From positions 868,001 to 932,000 of the forward strand of contig NZ_JAKRKC020000001.1 in assembly GCF_022664455.2 (NCBI RefSeq): 64,000 nt of DNA. Direction: 5' to 3'. Source of the DNA: Actinomadura luzonensis. Its GTDB lineage: Bacteria; Actinomycetota; Actinomycetes; Streptosporangiales; Streptosporangiaceae. The notes beneath the pieces were generated by a model. The model was not told where the DNA came from. It did no database searches and saw nothing but the letters and a program-made list of their open reading frames with translations. The translations under genes and the position numbers were made by a program. Numbering within the stretch: position 1 is the stretch's first letter; the number at the start of each line of letters is the position of its first letter. This document shows positions 14,272 through 22,341 of the stretch, piece by piece.

Positions 14272-16320
14272 TCAGGCGCCGCGGCACAGCGCCAGGACGG
14301 CCTCGCCGTAGCGGTCGAGCTTGACCCGGCCGACGCCCGCGATCGACAGCAGCTCCTGCTCGCTCGTCGGCGCGCGCTCGGCGATGGCCTGCAGCGTGAC
14401 GTCGGTGAAGACGACGTACGGCGGGATCTTGCCCTCCTTGGCGGTCGCCGTCCGCCAGACCTTCAGCCGCTCCAGCAGCTCCTCGTCGTAGTCGGCGTGG
14501 CAGGTGGCGCAGCGGCCCAGCTTCTGCTCGGCCACGGCGGTCAGCGTCTTGGCGCAGACCCGGCAGCTCACCGGCGCGGCCACGGTGCGGCGCTCGCGGG
14601 CGGGCGCCGCGGCGGCCGCGCGGGGCGGCGCGGCCCGGCCGGTGAGGCCGTCGAGGAAGCGGGACGGGCGGCGGCTCTTGCGCCCGCCGGGCGCGCGGGC
14701 CAGCGCCCAGGAGATGGTGAGGTGCTCGCGCGCGCGGGTGATGCCGACGTAGAGCAGGCGGCGCTCCTCCTCGATCTGCTCGGGGGTCTCAGCGTAGATG
14801 ATGGGCAGCATGCCGTCGGTGACGCCGACGAGGAAGACCGCGTCCCACTCCAGGCCCTTGGCGGCGTGCAGCGAGGCCAGCGTGACGCCCTCGACGGGCG
14901 GGGCGTGCTGCTCGGAGGCGCGGCGCTCCAGCTCGGCGACGTACGCGGGCAGGTCGGCGCCCTCGGCCGCCATGTCCTCGGCGAGGTCGGCGAGGGCCTT
15001 CAGCGACTCCCACCGCTCCCTCGCCTTGCCGCCGCCGGGCGGTGAGGGGGTGAGGCCGACGCCCGCGAGGACGTGGTGCACCTCCGAGGCCAGCGGCTCG
15101 CCGGCCGCGGAGCGGGCCGCGCCGCGCAGCAGCACGACCGCCTGGCGGACCTCCGGGCGTTCGAAGAAGCGCTCCGCGCCGCGCAGCAGGTAGGGGATCT
15201 CGGCCTTGGCGAGCGCCTCCTCGTACGCCTCGGACTGCGAGTTGACCCGGAACAGCACCGCGATCTCGCGGGCCGGGACGCCCTTGTCGAGCAGCTTCCT
15301 GATGGCCCTGGCCACCCCGGCGGCCTCGGCCGGCTCGTCGTCGTAGTCGGCGAAGACCGGCCGCGGCCCGTCGGGACGCTGCGCGACCAGCTCCAGCCGG
15401 TGAGGCGACTTGCCTCGGGCGATGACGAGGTTGGCGAGGTCGACGACCTGCGGGGTGGAGCGGTAGTCGCGCACCAGCTTGATGACGGCGGCCTGCGGGT
15501 GCTCGACGGCGAAGTTGGTGAGGTAGCGGGGGCTGGCGCCGGTGAAGGAGTAGATGGTCTGGTTGGGGTCGCCGACCACGCAGATGTCGTCGCGGCCGCC
15601 GAGCCAGGTGTCGAGCAGGAGCTTCTGCAGCGGGTTGACGTCCTGGTACTCGTCCACGACGAAGTAGCGGTACTGCTGGCGGATCTGCGCCGCGACCTCC
15701 TGGTGCTCGGTCATCACGGCCGCGGTCAGCTCGAGGATGGTCTCGAAGTCGACCAGGTGGCGCTCGCGGCGGAGCTGCTCGTACGCCTCGTACAGGCGGG
15801 CGATCTCCTCGGGCGCGACGGGCGGGGTGCGGTGGTGCTTGGCCGCGGCGGCGGCGTAGTCGTCGGGACCGATCTGGGTGACCTTGGCCCACTCGATCTC
15901 GGCGGCGATGTCGCGCAGCTCGGACCGGTCGGGGGTGCGCCGGACCTGCCGGCACGCCTCGGCCAGCACCGGCAGCTTCGACTCGATGACCGACGGCGCC
16001 TCGCCGCCGATCACCCGCGGCCAGAAGTAGGTGAGCTGGCGCAGCGCCGCCGCATGGAACGTGCGGGCCTGCACCCCGGGCGCGCCGAGCGCGCGCAGCC
16101 GCTGGCGCAGCTCGCCCGCCGCCCGAGTGGTGAACGTCACAGCCAGCACGCTCTGGGCGTCGACGACACCGCTGCGCACCGCGTGCGCGATCCTGTGGGT
16201 GATCGCCCTGGTCTTGCCCGTCCCGGCCCCGGCCAGCACGCACACGGGGCCGCGCACGGCCTCGGCGACCGCGCGCTGCTCGGGATCGAGGCCGATCAGA
16301 ACGTCGTCCACATCTGTCAC
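14272..16320 (-). CDS. uvrD2: ATP-dependent 3'-5' DNA helicase UvrD2
   Basis: This is an SF1A helicase of about 682 residues: Walker A AGAGTGKTRAITHRI, motif Ia TFTTRAAGEL, Walker B DEYQDVNPLQ, VGDPNQTIYSFTGAS, and C-terminal motifs LHAAKGLEWDAVFLVG and RRLLYVGITRAREHL. After the motor come two CxxC pairs (CRVCAKTL and CATCHADYD) and an HRDC-like domain ending LSIAGVGRVKLDRYGEAVL. Tetracysteine plus HRDC is the layout of mycobacterial UvrD2, an essential repair helicase there. GTG 16320 and GTG 16311 both have purine-rich sites upstream; I list the longer one. Confidence 0.92.
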   Translation of the reverse strand: MTDVDDVLIGLDPEQRAVAEAVRGPVCVLAGAGTGKTRAITHRIAHAVRSGVVDAQSVLAVTFTTRAAGELRQRLRALGAPGVQARTFHAAALRQLTYFWPRVIGGEAPSVIESKLPVLAEACRQVRRTPDRSELRDIAAEIEWAKVTQIGPDDYAAAAAKHHRTPPVAPEEIARLYEAYEQLRRERHLVDFETILELTAAVMTEHQEVAAQIRQQYRYFVVDEYQDVNPLQKLLLDTWLGGRDDICVVGDPNQTIYSFTGASPRYLTNFAVEHPQAAVIKLVRDYRSTPQVVDLANLVIARGKSPHRLELVAQRPDGPRPVFADYDDEPAEAAGVARAIRKLLDKGVPAREIAVLFRVNSQSEAYEEALAKAEIPYLLRGAERFFERPEVRQAVVLLRGAARSAAGEPLASEVHHVLAGVGLTPSPPGGGKARERWESLKALADLAEDMAAEGADLPAYVAELERRASEQHAPPVEGVTLASLHAAKGLEWDAVFLVGVTDGMLPIIYAETPEQIEEERRLLYVGITRAREHLTISWALARAPGGRKSRRPSRFLDGLTGRAAPPRAAAAAPARERRTVAAPVSCRVCAKTLTAVAEQKLGRCATCHADYDEELLERLKVWRTATAKEGKIPPYVVFTDVTLQAIAERAPTSEQELLSIAGVGRVKLDRYGEAVLALCRGA

Positions 16321-16464
16321 CTCTTCATCTTCCCAGGACTGGCGGCCAAGGACTTTATTCTGGCAACATGCGGGCCGTCGTATGTTCTCGGCCAACGAGA
16401 TGCAAAGAACTGGTCTCTTCCCCCACAATGGGGCCGACCATTGAGCATGGGGGAAAGGAAGGCC

Positions 16465-17391
16465 GTGCGGATAGCGGTTCACGTGGGTGCCCTGGCGCTC
16501 GCCGCCGTCGTGCTCACACCCGTCAGCGCGAGCGCGGTCAGCGCGGGCGCGGCGGCGCTGGAGCCGACGCCCTCACCCACCGTCGCCACCCCGGCGACCT
16601 CGGACGACGTGTACGGCCTCAGCACGGAGACCATCGCCTACGGCCCGCACCGGCGCCAGCAGATGGACGTCTGGTGGACCCCCGACGGCCAGCAGCGCCC
16701 CGGCGTGTTCCTCATCCACGGCGGCTGGTGGTCCAGCGGTGACAAGCGGTACATGAAGGAGATCACCCGCAGCTACGCCGAGCTCGGCTACACGGTCTTC
16801 AACCTCAACTACCGCCTGTCCGGCGACGCGGCCTGGCCCGCGCAGCGCACGGACGCGCTCTCGGCGATCGCGACGGCCCGCAAGTTCGCCGACCGGTGGT
16901 CGTTCGACCCAGGCAACTACGTGGTGGTCGGCTTCTCGGCGGGCGGGCACATCGCGGCGGCCGTCGGCACGTACGGCGACGGCGTCAACGGCCTGAAGGG
17001 CGTGGTCGGCCTGTCGCCGATCATCTCCCCGCTGCAGGCGTACGCGGACGGCGACCCCCGCAAGACCACCGACCGCAGCAAGCGCAGGCTGCGCCAGGCC
17101 GCGATCAAGCTGGCCGGCGGCTGCGCGCCCACGGGCAAGTGCTCGCGCGTGTGGGCCAGCATGGAGGTGGCCTGGCACGCCAGCAAGCACGACGTGCCGA
17201 TGCTGGCCATCCACTCGCAGGACGAGTTCGTGCCGCCGGCGCAGAGCATCCTGCTGCGGGACATGCTGGCCAAGGTCGGCGTGCCGGTGACCGTGCTGAC
17301 CCAGCCGGGGATCAACCACAGCGCGCCGCTCTACCGGGAGCCGGGCGTGGCCGAGCGGGTGCAGGCCTGGATCGCCGAGCGCATCGGCTGA
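16465..17391 (+). CDS. Secreted alpha/beta-hydrolase (BD-FAE / carboxylesterase type)
   Basis: Signal peptide VRIAVHVGALALAAVVLTPV...ASA is followed by a short Pro/Thr/Ser linker. The alpha/beta-hydrolase domain has the oxyanion motif HGGWWSSGDK, nucleophile GFSAGGH, acid in HSQDEFVPP and His in GINHSAPLY. It resembles bacterial feruloyl esterase or lipase-like carboxylesterases acting outside the cell. One internal Cys pair (GGCAPTGKC) may form a disulfide. GTG 16465 has AGGAAGG directly upstream; ATG 16447 in frame is the alternative. It diverges from uvrD2, and 85 bp separate it from the mycoredoxin gene. Confidence 0.85.
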   Translation: MRIAVHVGALALAAVVLTPVSASAVSAGAAALEPTPSPTVATPATSDDVYGLSTETIAYGPHRRQQMDVWWTPDGQQRPGVFLIHGGWWSSGDKRYMKEITRSYAELGYTVFNLNYRLSGDAAWPAQRTDALSAIATARKFADRWSFDPGNYVVVGFSAGGHIAAAVGTYGDGVNGLKGVVGLSPIISPLQAYADGDPRKTTDRSKRRLRQAAIKLAGGCAPTGKCSRVWASMEVAWHASKHDVPMLAIHSQDEFVPPAQSILLRDMLAKVGVPVTVLTQPGINHSAPLYREPGVAERVQAWIAERIG

Positions 17392-17475
17392 GCCACCGCG
17401 GGAAAGGGATTAACCAGGCACGTCGTGTTGTTGCACGGGACGCCTGTTTTCCTGACCTGGGAGGGATCACCCGAC

Positions 17476-17724
17476 ATGGCGCTCACGGTCTACAGCACCA
17501 CCTGGTGCGGCCCCTGCAAGCGGCTCAAGGCCCAGCTCACCCGTGAGGGCATCAGCTTCGAGGAGGTCGACATCGAACGCGACCCCTCGGCCGCCGAGTT
17601 CGTGATGAGCGTCAACAACGGCAACCAGACGGTGCCGACCGTGGTGATCGACACGCCCGCCGGCCGCGTGGTGCGCACGAACCCGTCGGCGCTGGAGGTC
17701 AAGGCCCTGCTGGGCGCGGCCTGA
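17476..17724 (+). CDS. mrx1: Mycoredoxin / glutaredoxin-like protein
   Basis: This 82-residue thioredoxin-fold protein has the active site TTWCGPCKRLK near the N-terminus, cis-Pro in QTVPTVVI and helix SALEVKALL. In mycothiol-using actinobacteria such proteins reduce mycothiol mixed disulfides in the cytoplasm. The CGPC motif is more thioredoxin-like than the CxYC of glutaredoxins, but size and the TVPTV segment fit mycoredoxin. ATG 17476 follows GGGAGGG at about 11 nt. It is convergent with nudC; a hairpin spans both stops. Confidence 0.82.
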   Translation: MALTVYSTTWCGPCKRLKAQLTREGISFEEVDIERDPSAAEFVMSVNNGNQTVPTVVIDTPAGRVVRTNPSALEVKALLGAA

Positions 17725-17740
17725 CCGGGCCCGCCGGTCA
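17722..17740. terminator. Compact bidirectional hairpin over both stop codons
   Basis: TGACCGG, loop GCCCG, CCGGTCA: a 7-bp perfect stem whose arms contain the TGA stops of the convergent mycoredoxin and nudC genes. It probably serves as a shared terminator. Confidence 0.6.
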
Positions 17741-18709
17741 CTCGTAGGCGAGCTGCCCGCCGTACCACGTCTCGATGAGGCGGCGGGCGATCGACACCGC
17801 CGGCGGCAGGCGCAGCTCGCCCGAGTCGAGCGCCGCGGTCAGCTCCTCGCGGGAGTACCAGTGCGCCTCGGCGATCTCTTCGGCGTCGGGCCGCAGCTCG
17901 GTGGTGACGGCCTCGGCGAAGAAGCCGAGCATGAGGCTGCGCGGGAACGGCCACGGCTGGCTGCCGAGGTAGCGCGGGTTGACGACGGTGACGCCGACCT
18001 CCTCGGCGACCTCGCGGACCACGGCGTGCTCCAGCGACTCGCCGGGCTCGACGAACCCGGCGAGGATGGACAGCCGCCCCTTCGGCCACTGCGGGCCGCG
18101 GGCCAGCAGGCAGCGGTCGGCCTCGTCGCGGATCAGCATGATCACTGCCGGGTCGACGCGCGGGAAGTGCTGGCTGCCGTCGCGCGGGCAGACCCGGACG
18201 TGCCCGCCGGCCTGGACGTCGGTGTGGCTGCCGCAGCGCGGGCAGTACTCGTGGGTGGAGTGCCAGGCCTCCAGCGCGACGGCGTAGACCAGCAGGCCCG
18301 CGTCGCGGTCGCCGAGCAGCCCGCCCACCTGGCGCAGGCCGGCCGCGACCGGCACGCCCTCAGGGGTGTCGCCGAGCTTCATCGCGAACGTGACGCGCCC
18401 GTTGACCTCGTGCTTGGGCACGCCGGGCAGCGGCGCGGCGACCGCGAAGTAGGCGACGCCGCCCTCGACCCCCAGCAGGTAGCGCTGCCCCTCCGGCGCG
18501 TCGGCCGGGGCGAACAGCACCGCCCGCACCTCGTCGCCCACCCTGCGCACCAGCGTGTGACCGTCGTCGACGACGAGCACCCGGGTCGCCGGATCGGACC
18601 AGGCCCGCTCCAGCCACCCCTCGTCGGCACGCAGCGCCGCGGAGCGGTCGATGGTGCCACGCGCGAGCAGCAGGGGTCCGATGAGTTGTTCTTCCGCAGT
18701 GATCTCCAC
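17738..18709 (-). CDS. nudC: NAD(+)/NADH pyrophosphatase NudC
   Basis: This 323-residue Nudix enzyme cleaves NAD(H) to NMN(H) and AMP and can remove NAD caps from RNA. A zinc-ribbon segment (YCPRCGSHT...VCPRDGSQHFPR) precedes the Nudix box GFVEPGESLEHAVVREVAEEVG. It is followed by SQPWPFPRSLM, the SQPWPFPxS signature that distinguishes NADH pyrophosphatases. The fourth zinc position is Asp (CPRD), which I believe is usual in actinobacterial NudC. GTG 18709 has AGGAGG 9-10 nt upstream; ATG 18739 in frame would add ten residues. Confidence 0.93.
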   Translation of the reverse strand: MEITAEEQLIGPLLLARGTIDRSAALRADEGWLERAWSDPATRVLVVDDGHTLVRRVGDEVRAVLFAPADAPEGQRYLLGVEGGVAYFAVAAPLPGVPKHEVNGRVTFAMKLGDTPEGVPVAAGLRQVGGLLGDRDAGLLVYAVALEAWHSTHEYCPRCGSHTDVQAGGHVRVCPRDGSQHFPRVDPAVIMLIRDEADRCLLARGPQWPKGRLSILAGFVEPGESLEHAVVREVAEEVGVTVVNPRYLGSQPWPFPRSLMLGFFAEAVTTELRPDAEEIAEAHWYSREELTAALDSGELRLPPAVSIARRLIETWYGGQLAYE

Positions 18710-18754
18710 TGGCCCCGCCCCTCCTGAGTCCCCTGACATCCTATGACCTCGCAC

Positions 18755-19051
18755 TTAGCGCTCGATCGCGGTTTCGGTCGGGCTGCCCGGCAAGGACCGG
18801 CGGGCCTGCGCGGCCGCCGGGAACACGTTCCTGATGCGTCGCGAGCTCCTCGAAGCGGGGGTCGAGAAGGTGTGGCCGGCCCGGCTCGCGCCGGACGACC
18901 CGGTGCCCGGGCGAGTGCCCTGCCCCGTGGTGCCGAAACCGCGGGAGGGCGTGGCCAGCGAGGACCGATCCGCGTGGGGAACGACCTGGACGGTGGTCCT
19001 CGCGAGGGCCGGGGCCCGCGCCTGGAGCATCTCGCGCCACGGCTTCCTCAT
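18755..19051 (-). CDS. Small basic hypothetical protein coupled to adnB
   Basis: ATG 19051 overlaps the adnB stop (ATGA), the classic sign of coupled translation, which is the main reason to accept it. The 98-residue product begins MRKPWREMLQARAPALARTT. It is rich in Ser, Thr, Arg, Gly and Pro, has no hydrophobic segment and looks disordered and DNA-like in charge. I recognise no domain. A competing frame (18741-19076) covers the same region without coupling. If real it could be an accessory to AdnAB. Confidence 0.45.
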   Translation of the reverse strand: MRKPWREMLQARAPALARTTVQVVPHADRSSLATPSRGFGTTGQGTRPGTGSSGASRAGHTFSTPASRSSRRIRNVFPAAAQARRSLPGSPTETAIER

Positions 19052-22000
19052 GCGTCCGGAGCCGGCTTTCCGTCATCCGCGATCCTGACGCTCTCCACCA
19101 GCGCGACCAGCCCGGCCTCGTCCAGCAGGTCCACCGGGCGGACCGTGCGGTTGGCGCGCACGTAGTGGAAGGCCGCCCCCACCCGCTCCAGCGGCACCCC
19201 GGCGAGGTGCGCCCAGGCCATCCGGTACGCGGCGAGCTGCACCGACGCCGCCTTGGCCGCCTTGCCGCGCGGCGGCTGCCCGGTCTTCCAGTCGACGACC
19301 TCGTAGCCGTCGCCGGCGGTCTCGAAGACGGCGTCCATGCGCCCGCGCACCAGCCGGTCGCCGATCATCGTCTCGAACGGGATCTCCAGGTCCACCGGCC
19401 GCCGGTCGGCCCACTCGCTCTGCTCGAACCGCTCCTGCAGCTCGGCCAGCCGCACGTCGGCCTCCTCCGGCTCCAGCTCGTCGTACAGCTCGAAGTCGTC
19501 GATGAGCCGCTGCTGGTCCCAGCGGGTCTCCAGCCACCTGTGGAACGACGTGCCGCGCCGGGCCAGCGGCGCGGGCTTGACCGGCACCGGGCGGCGGATC
19601 CTGCGGGCCAGCTCGCGCGGGTCGGCGGCCAGCGTGACCAGCGACGACACGGTCAGCTTGGCGGGCAGCTCGACGATCGTGGCCGGGCGGCGCAGGTGCC
19701 GCTCCCGCTCGCGCAGCAGCAGGTCGGTGTCGCGGTCCCAGGCCCGCATGCGCTCCTGCTCGTAGGCGCGCACCGGCTCGTCGTCGTCCTCGTCGTCGTC
19801 CTCGCCGAGCGCCCCGGACAGCACGTCCTCGACCAGGCGGGCGCCGTCGAGCACCGACTCGTAGCGCAGTCCCTCGGGCGTGACCGGCCAGACCGCCTCG
19901 GCGGGCTCGGCGAGCAGCGGGTTCGTGGCGCCCTCCGCGAGGTCGCCGGCCCAGACCGAGACCCGGTCGGCGGTGTCGCGGATCTCCAGCAGGAAGTCCG
20001 ACGGCTCCAGCGGCTTCGTGGCGGTGCCCCACCGGTAGCCGGAGGCGATGAGGTGGTAGTGGGCGCGGGTGACGGCCACGTACGCGAGGCGCCGTTCCTC
20101 CGTCAGGTCCCGCTCGCGGCACAGCTCGTCGAAGACGGCCAGCTCCTCCTTGCTCAGGCCGCTGAGCCGCGGCAGGTCGGCGGCGTCGCCGCGCAGCGGG
20201 TACGGCAGCTTGCGCGGGTTCTCGGTCCACCGGCTGTTGGTGACCGGCGAGGCCGGGAAGACGCTGCCGGTCGCGACCGTGCCCTTGGAGCTGAGGAGCT
20301 GCGACAGCCCCGGCACCACCACGACCGGCCACTCCAGGCCCTTGGAGGCGTGCACGGTCATGAGCTTGACGCTGTTGCTCTCGCCGACCCGCCCGGCCTC
20401 CAGCCCGAACTCCTCGCTCTCGGCCGCCTCCAGGTAGGCGAGGAACGCCCCGAGCGTCGGGTCCTCGGCGTCGCCGGCGAAGCGGGAGGCGGCGTCGATG
20501 AAGGCGTCGAGGTCGGCCCGCGCGGCGAACGCGCCCGCCGTGCCGCTCCGCGCCGCCACCTCGATGTCGAGGCCGAGCCGGCGCTCCACCTCGGTGATCA
20601 GGTCGGGCAGCGGCTGCGCGGCGTGCGCGCGGAGCTGGCGCAGCTCGTGGGCGAGCGCGACCAGCCGGGTACGGGCCAGCGGCGAGAACAGCTCCAGCCA
20701 GCCCTCCCGGTCGGGCAGCTCGTCCAGGGCGTCGACCAGGCTGCCGCGCTCCTCGGCGAGGTCGGCCACCACCTGGTCGAGCGGGTCGGCGGCGCGCTCG
20801 CTCTCGCTCAGCTCGCGGGCCAGCTCGCGCGCGCACTCGCCGAGCACCCGCAGGTCGGCGGGGCCGATGCGCCAGCGCGGCCCGGCCAGCAGGCGGGCCA
20901 GGGCGTCGCCGGCCGTGGCGTCGTAGAGGACGCGGAGGGTGGCGACGATGTCGTTGACCTCGGGCACGGTCAGCAGGCCGCCGAGGCCGACCACCTCGAC
21001 CGGGATGTCGCGGTCCTCCAGTGCGCGGCGCAGCGCCGGGAACTGCGAGCGGCGGCGGGCCAGGATCGCGACGTCCTGCGGCTGGAGGGCGAGCGTCTTC
21101 TTGCGCTCCTTCTCGCCCCAGGGCAGGCCGTCGGGGGCGACCTCCTGGCCGAGGATCTTCGCGATGCCGTCGGCGACCCACCGGGCCTCGTCCTCGGCGG
21201 TCTCGTGGAAGGCGCAGGTGACCCGGCCGCGCTCGACCCGGTTCGGCCCCGGGACGAGCACCGGCACCTCGCGGGCCTCCATGCGCAGCGGGAGCTGGAT
21301 GCGGGCGGCCACGTCGAGCACCCGGTCGCCGTTCCTGAAGCTGACGCTGAGCTGGCGCACCGGGGCCGGGTCGCCCGTGCCGGTGCGGAAGTCGCGGGAG
21401 AAGCGGCGCAGGTTGCCGGCGGAGGCGCCGCGCCAGCCGTAGATGGACTGGCAGGGGTCGCCGACCGCCGTCACCGGGTGGCCGCCGCCGAACAACGAGC
21501 GCAGCAGGACGAGCTGCGCGTGGCTGGTGTCCTGGTACTCGTCGAGCAGGACGACCGCGTAGCGCTCGCGCTCGATCTCGCCGACCTCCTTGTGGCGCTC
21601 GGCGATGCGGGCGGCGAGCGCCATCTGGTCGCCGTAGTCGATGACCTCGCGGGCGCGCTTGAGCCGCTCGTACGCCTCCACCAGCGGCAGCAGCTGCTCC
21701 CTGGCCCCCTGCACGTCGAGCGGCCGGCGCTGGGCCAGTGTGGTGCGGCCGGGGACGCGGGCCAGCCGCTCGCGCAGCCACTCCCCCAGGCGGCGCACGT
21801 CGTCGGGGCGGCGCAGGTGCTCCGACAGCTCGCCGGACAGCTCCAGCAGGGCCGCGGTGACCGAGGGCGGGCCCAGCTCGACGCGGTCCATCGGCCCGTC
21901 GTGCACGGCGACCACGCGGGAGGCGAGCTGCCACGACACCGCGGGGGTGACCAGGCGCATCGTCGGCTCCAGGCCCTCGCGCAGCGCGTGGTCGGTGACC

Positions 22001-22341
22001 AGGCGGGAGGCGTAGGCGTGATAGGTGGAGACCGTGGGCTCGTTGTCCAGCGCGCCCGGCTCCACCAGGCCCGCCTCGGCGAGGCCGGTCAGCCGCTCGC
22101 GGACGCGGGTGGCCAGCTCGGCGGCGGCCTTGCGGGTGAACGTCAGGCCGAGCACGTTCTCGGGCTTGACCAGGCCGTTGGCGACCAGCCAGACGACCCG
22201 GCCGGCCATGGTCTCGCTCTTGCCCGAGCCGGCGCCGGCCATGACGACCATCGGCTCCAGGGGCGCCTCGATGACGGCCGCCTGCTCGTGCGTGGGGGGA
22301 AGGACGCCGAGCTTGCCGGCGAGCTCTGCGGGGGTCAGCAC
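19048..22341 (-). CDS. adnB: AdnB: UvrD-like motor plus RecB-type nuclease subunit
   Basis: This protein of about 1097 residues has an N-terminal SF1 motor: Walker A MAGAGSGKSETMAGR, TFTRKAAAEL, LLDEYQDTSHAQ, VGDPCQSIYGWRGAS, MTVHASKGLEWPVVVVPG and ERRLAYVAVTRAHYHL. It ends in a RecB-family nuclease with RGRMDAVFE and YEVVDWKTGQPP. AdnA and AdnB form the mycobacterial-type heterodimeric end-resection machine that substitutes for RecBCD/AddAB. An acidic linker (EDDDEDDDE) lies before the nuclease. GTG 22341 lies within the adnA end (overlap of 7 bp), so the subunits are translationally coupled. The open frame upstream of 22341 is a shadow of adnA. Confidence 0.93.
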   Translation of the reverse strand: MLTPAELAGKLGVLPPTHEQAAVIEAPLEPMVVMAGAGSGKSETMAGRVVWLVANGLVKPENVLGLTFTRKAAAELATRVRERLTGLAEAGLVEPGALDNEPTVSTYHAYASRLVTDHALREGLEPTMRLVTPAVSWQLASRVVAVHDGPMDRVELGPPSVTAALLELSGELSEHLRRPDDVRRLGEWLRERLARVPGRTTLAQRRPLDVQGAREQLLPLVEAYERLKRAREVIDYGDQMALAARIAERHKEVGEIERERYAVVLLDEYQDTSHAQLVLLRSLFGGGHPVTAVGDPCQSIYGWRGASAGNLRRFSRDFRTGTGDPAPVRQLSVSFRNGDRVLDVAARIQLPLRMEAREVPVLVPGPNRVERGRVTCAFHETAEDEARWVADGIAKILGQEVAPDGLPWGEKERKKTLALQPQDVAILARRRSQFPALRRALEDRDIPVEVVGLGGLLTVPEVNDIVATLRVLYDATAGDALARLLAGPRWRIGPADLRVLGECARELARELSESERAADPLDQVVADLAEERGSLVDALDELPDREGWLELFSPLARTRLVALAHELRQLRAHAAQPLPDLITEVERRLGLDIEVAARSGTAGAFAARADLDAFIDAASRFAGDAEDPTLGAFLAYLEAAESEEFGLEAGRVGESNSVKLMTVHASKGLEWPVVVVPGLSQLLSSKGTVATGSVFPASPVTNSRWTENPRKLPYPLRGDAADLPRLSGLSKEELAVFDELCRERDLTEERRLAYVAVTRAHYHLIASGYRWGTATKPLEPSDFLLEIRDTADRVSVWAGDLAEGATNPLLAEPAEAVWPVTPEGLRYESVLDGARLVEDVLSGALGEDDDEDDDEPVRAYEQERMRAWDRDTDLLLRERERHLRRPATIVELPAKLTVSSLVTLAADPRELARRIRRPVPVKPAPLARRGTSFHRWLETRWDQQRLIDDFELYDELEPEEADVRLAELQERFEQSEWADRRPVDLEIPFETMIGDRLVRGRMDAVFETAGDGYEVVDWKTGQPPRGKAAKAASVQLAAYRMAWAHLAGVPLERVGAAFHYVRANRTVRPVDLLDEAGLVALVESVRIADDGKPAPDA

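Noticed and set aside
14789..16243. 484-codon second frame on the uvrD2 strand
   Set aside because: It is the +1 shadow of uvrD2 with Arg/Gly/Ala-rich content; all helicase motifs are in the other frame.
17738..18709. NudC inactivated by loss of the fourth zinc cysteine
   Set aside because: The CPRD variant appears usual for actinobacterial NudC as far as I recall, and the Nudix box and SQPWPFP signature are intact.
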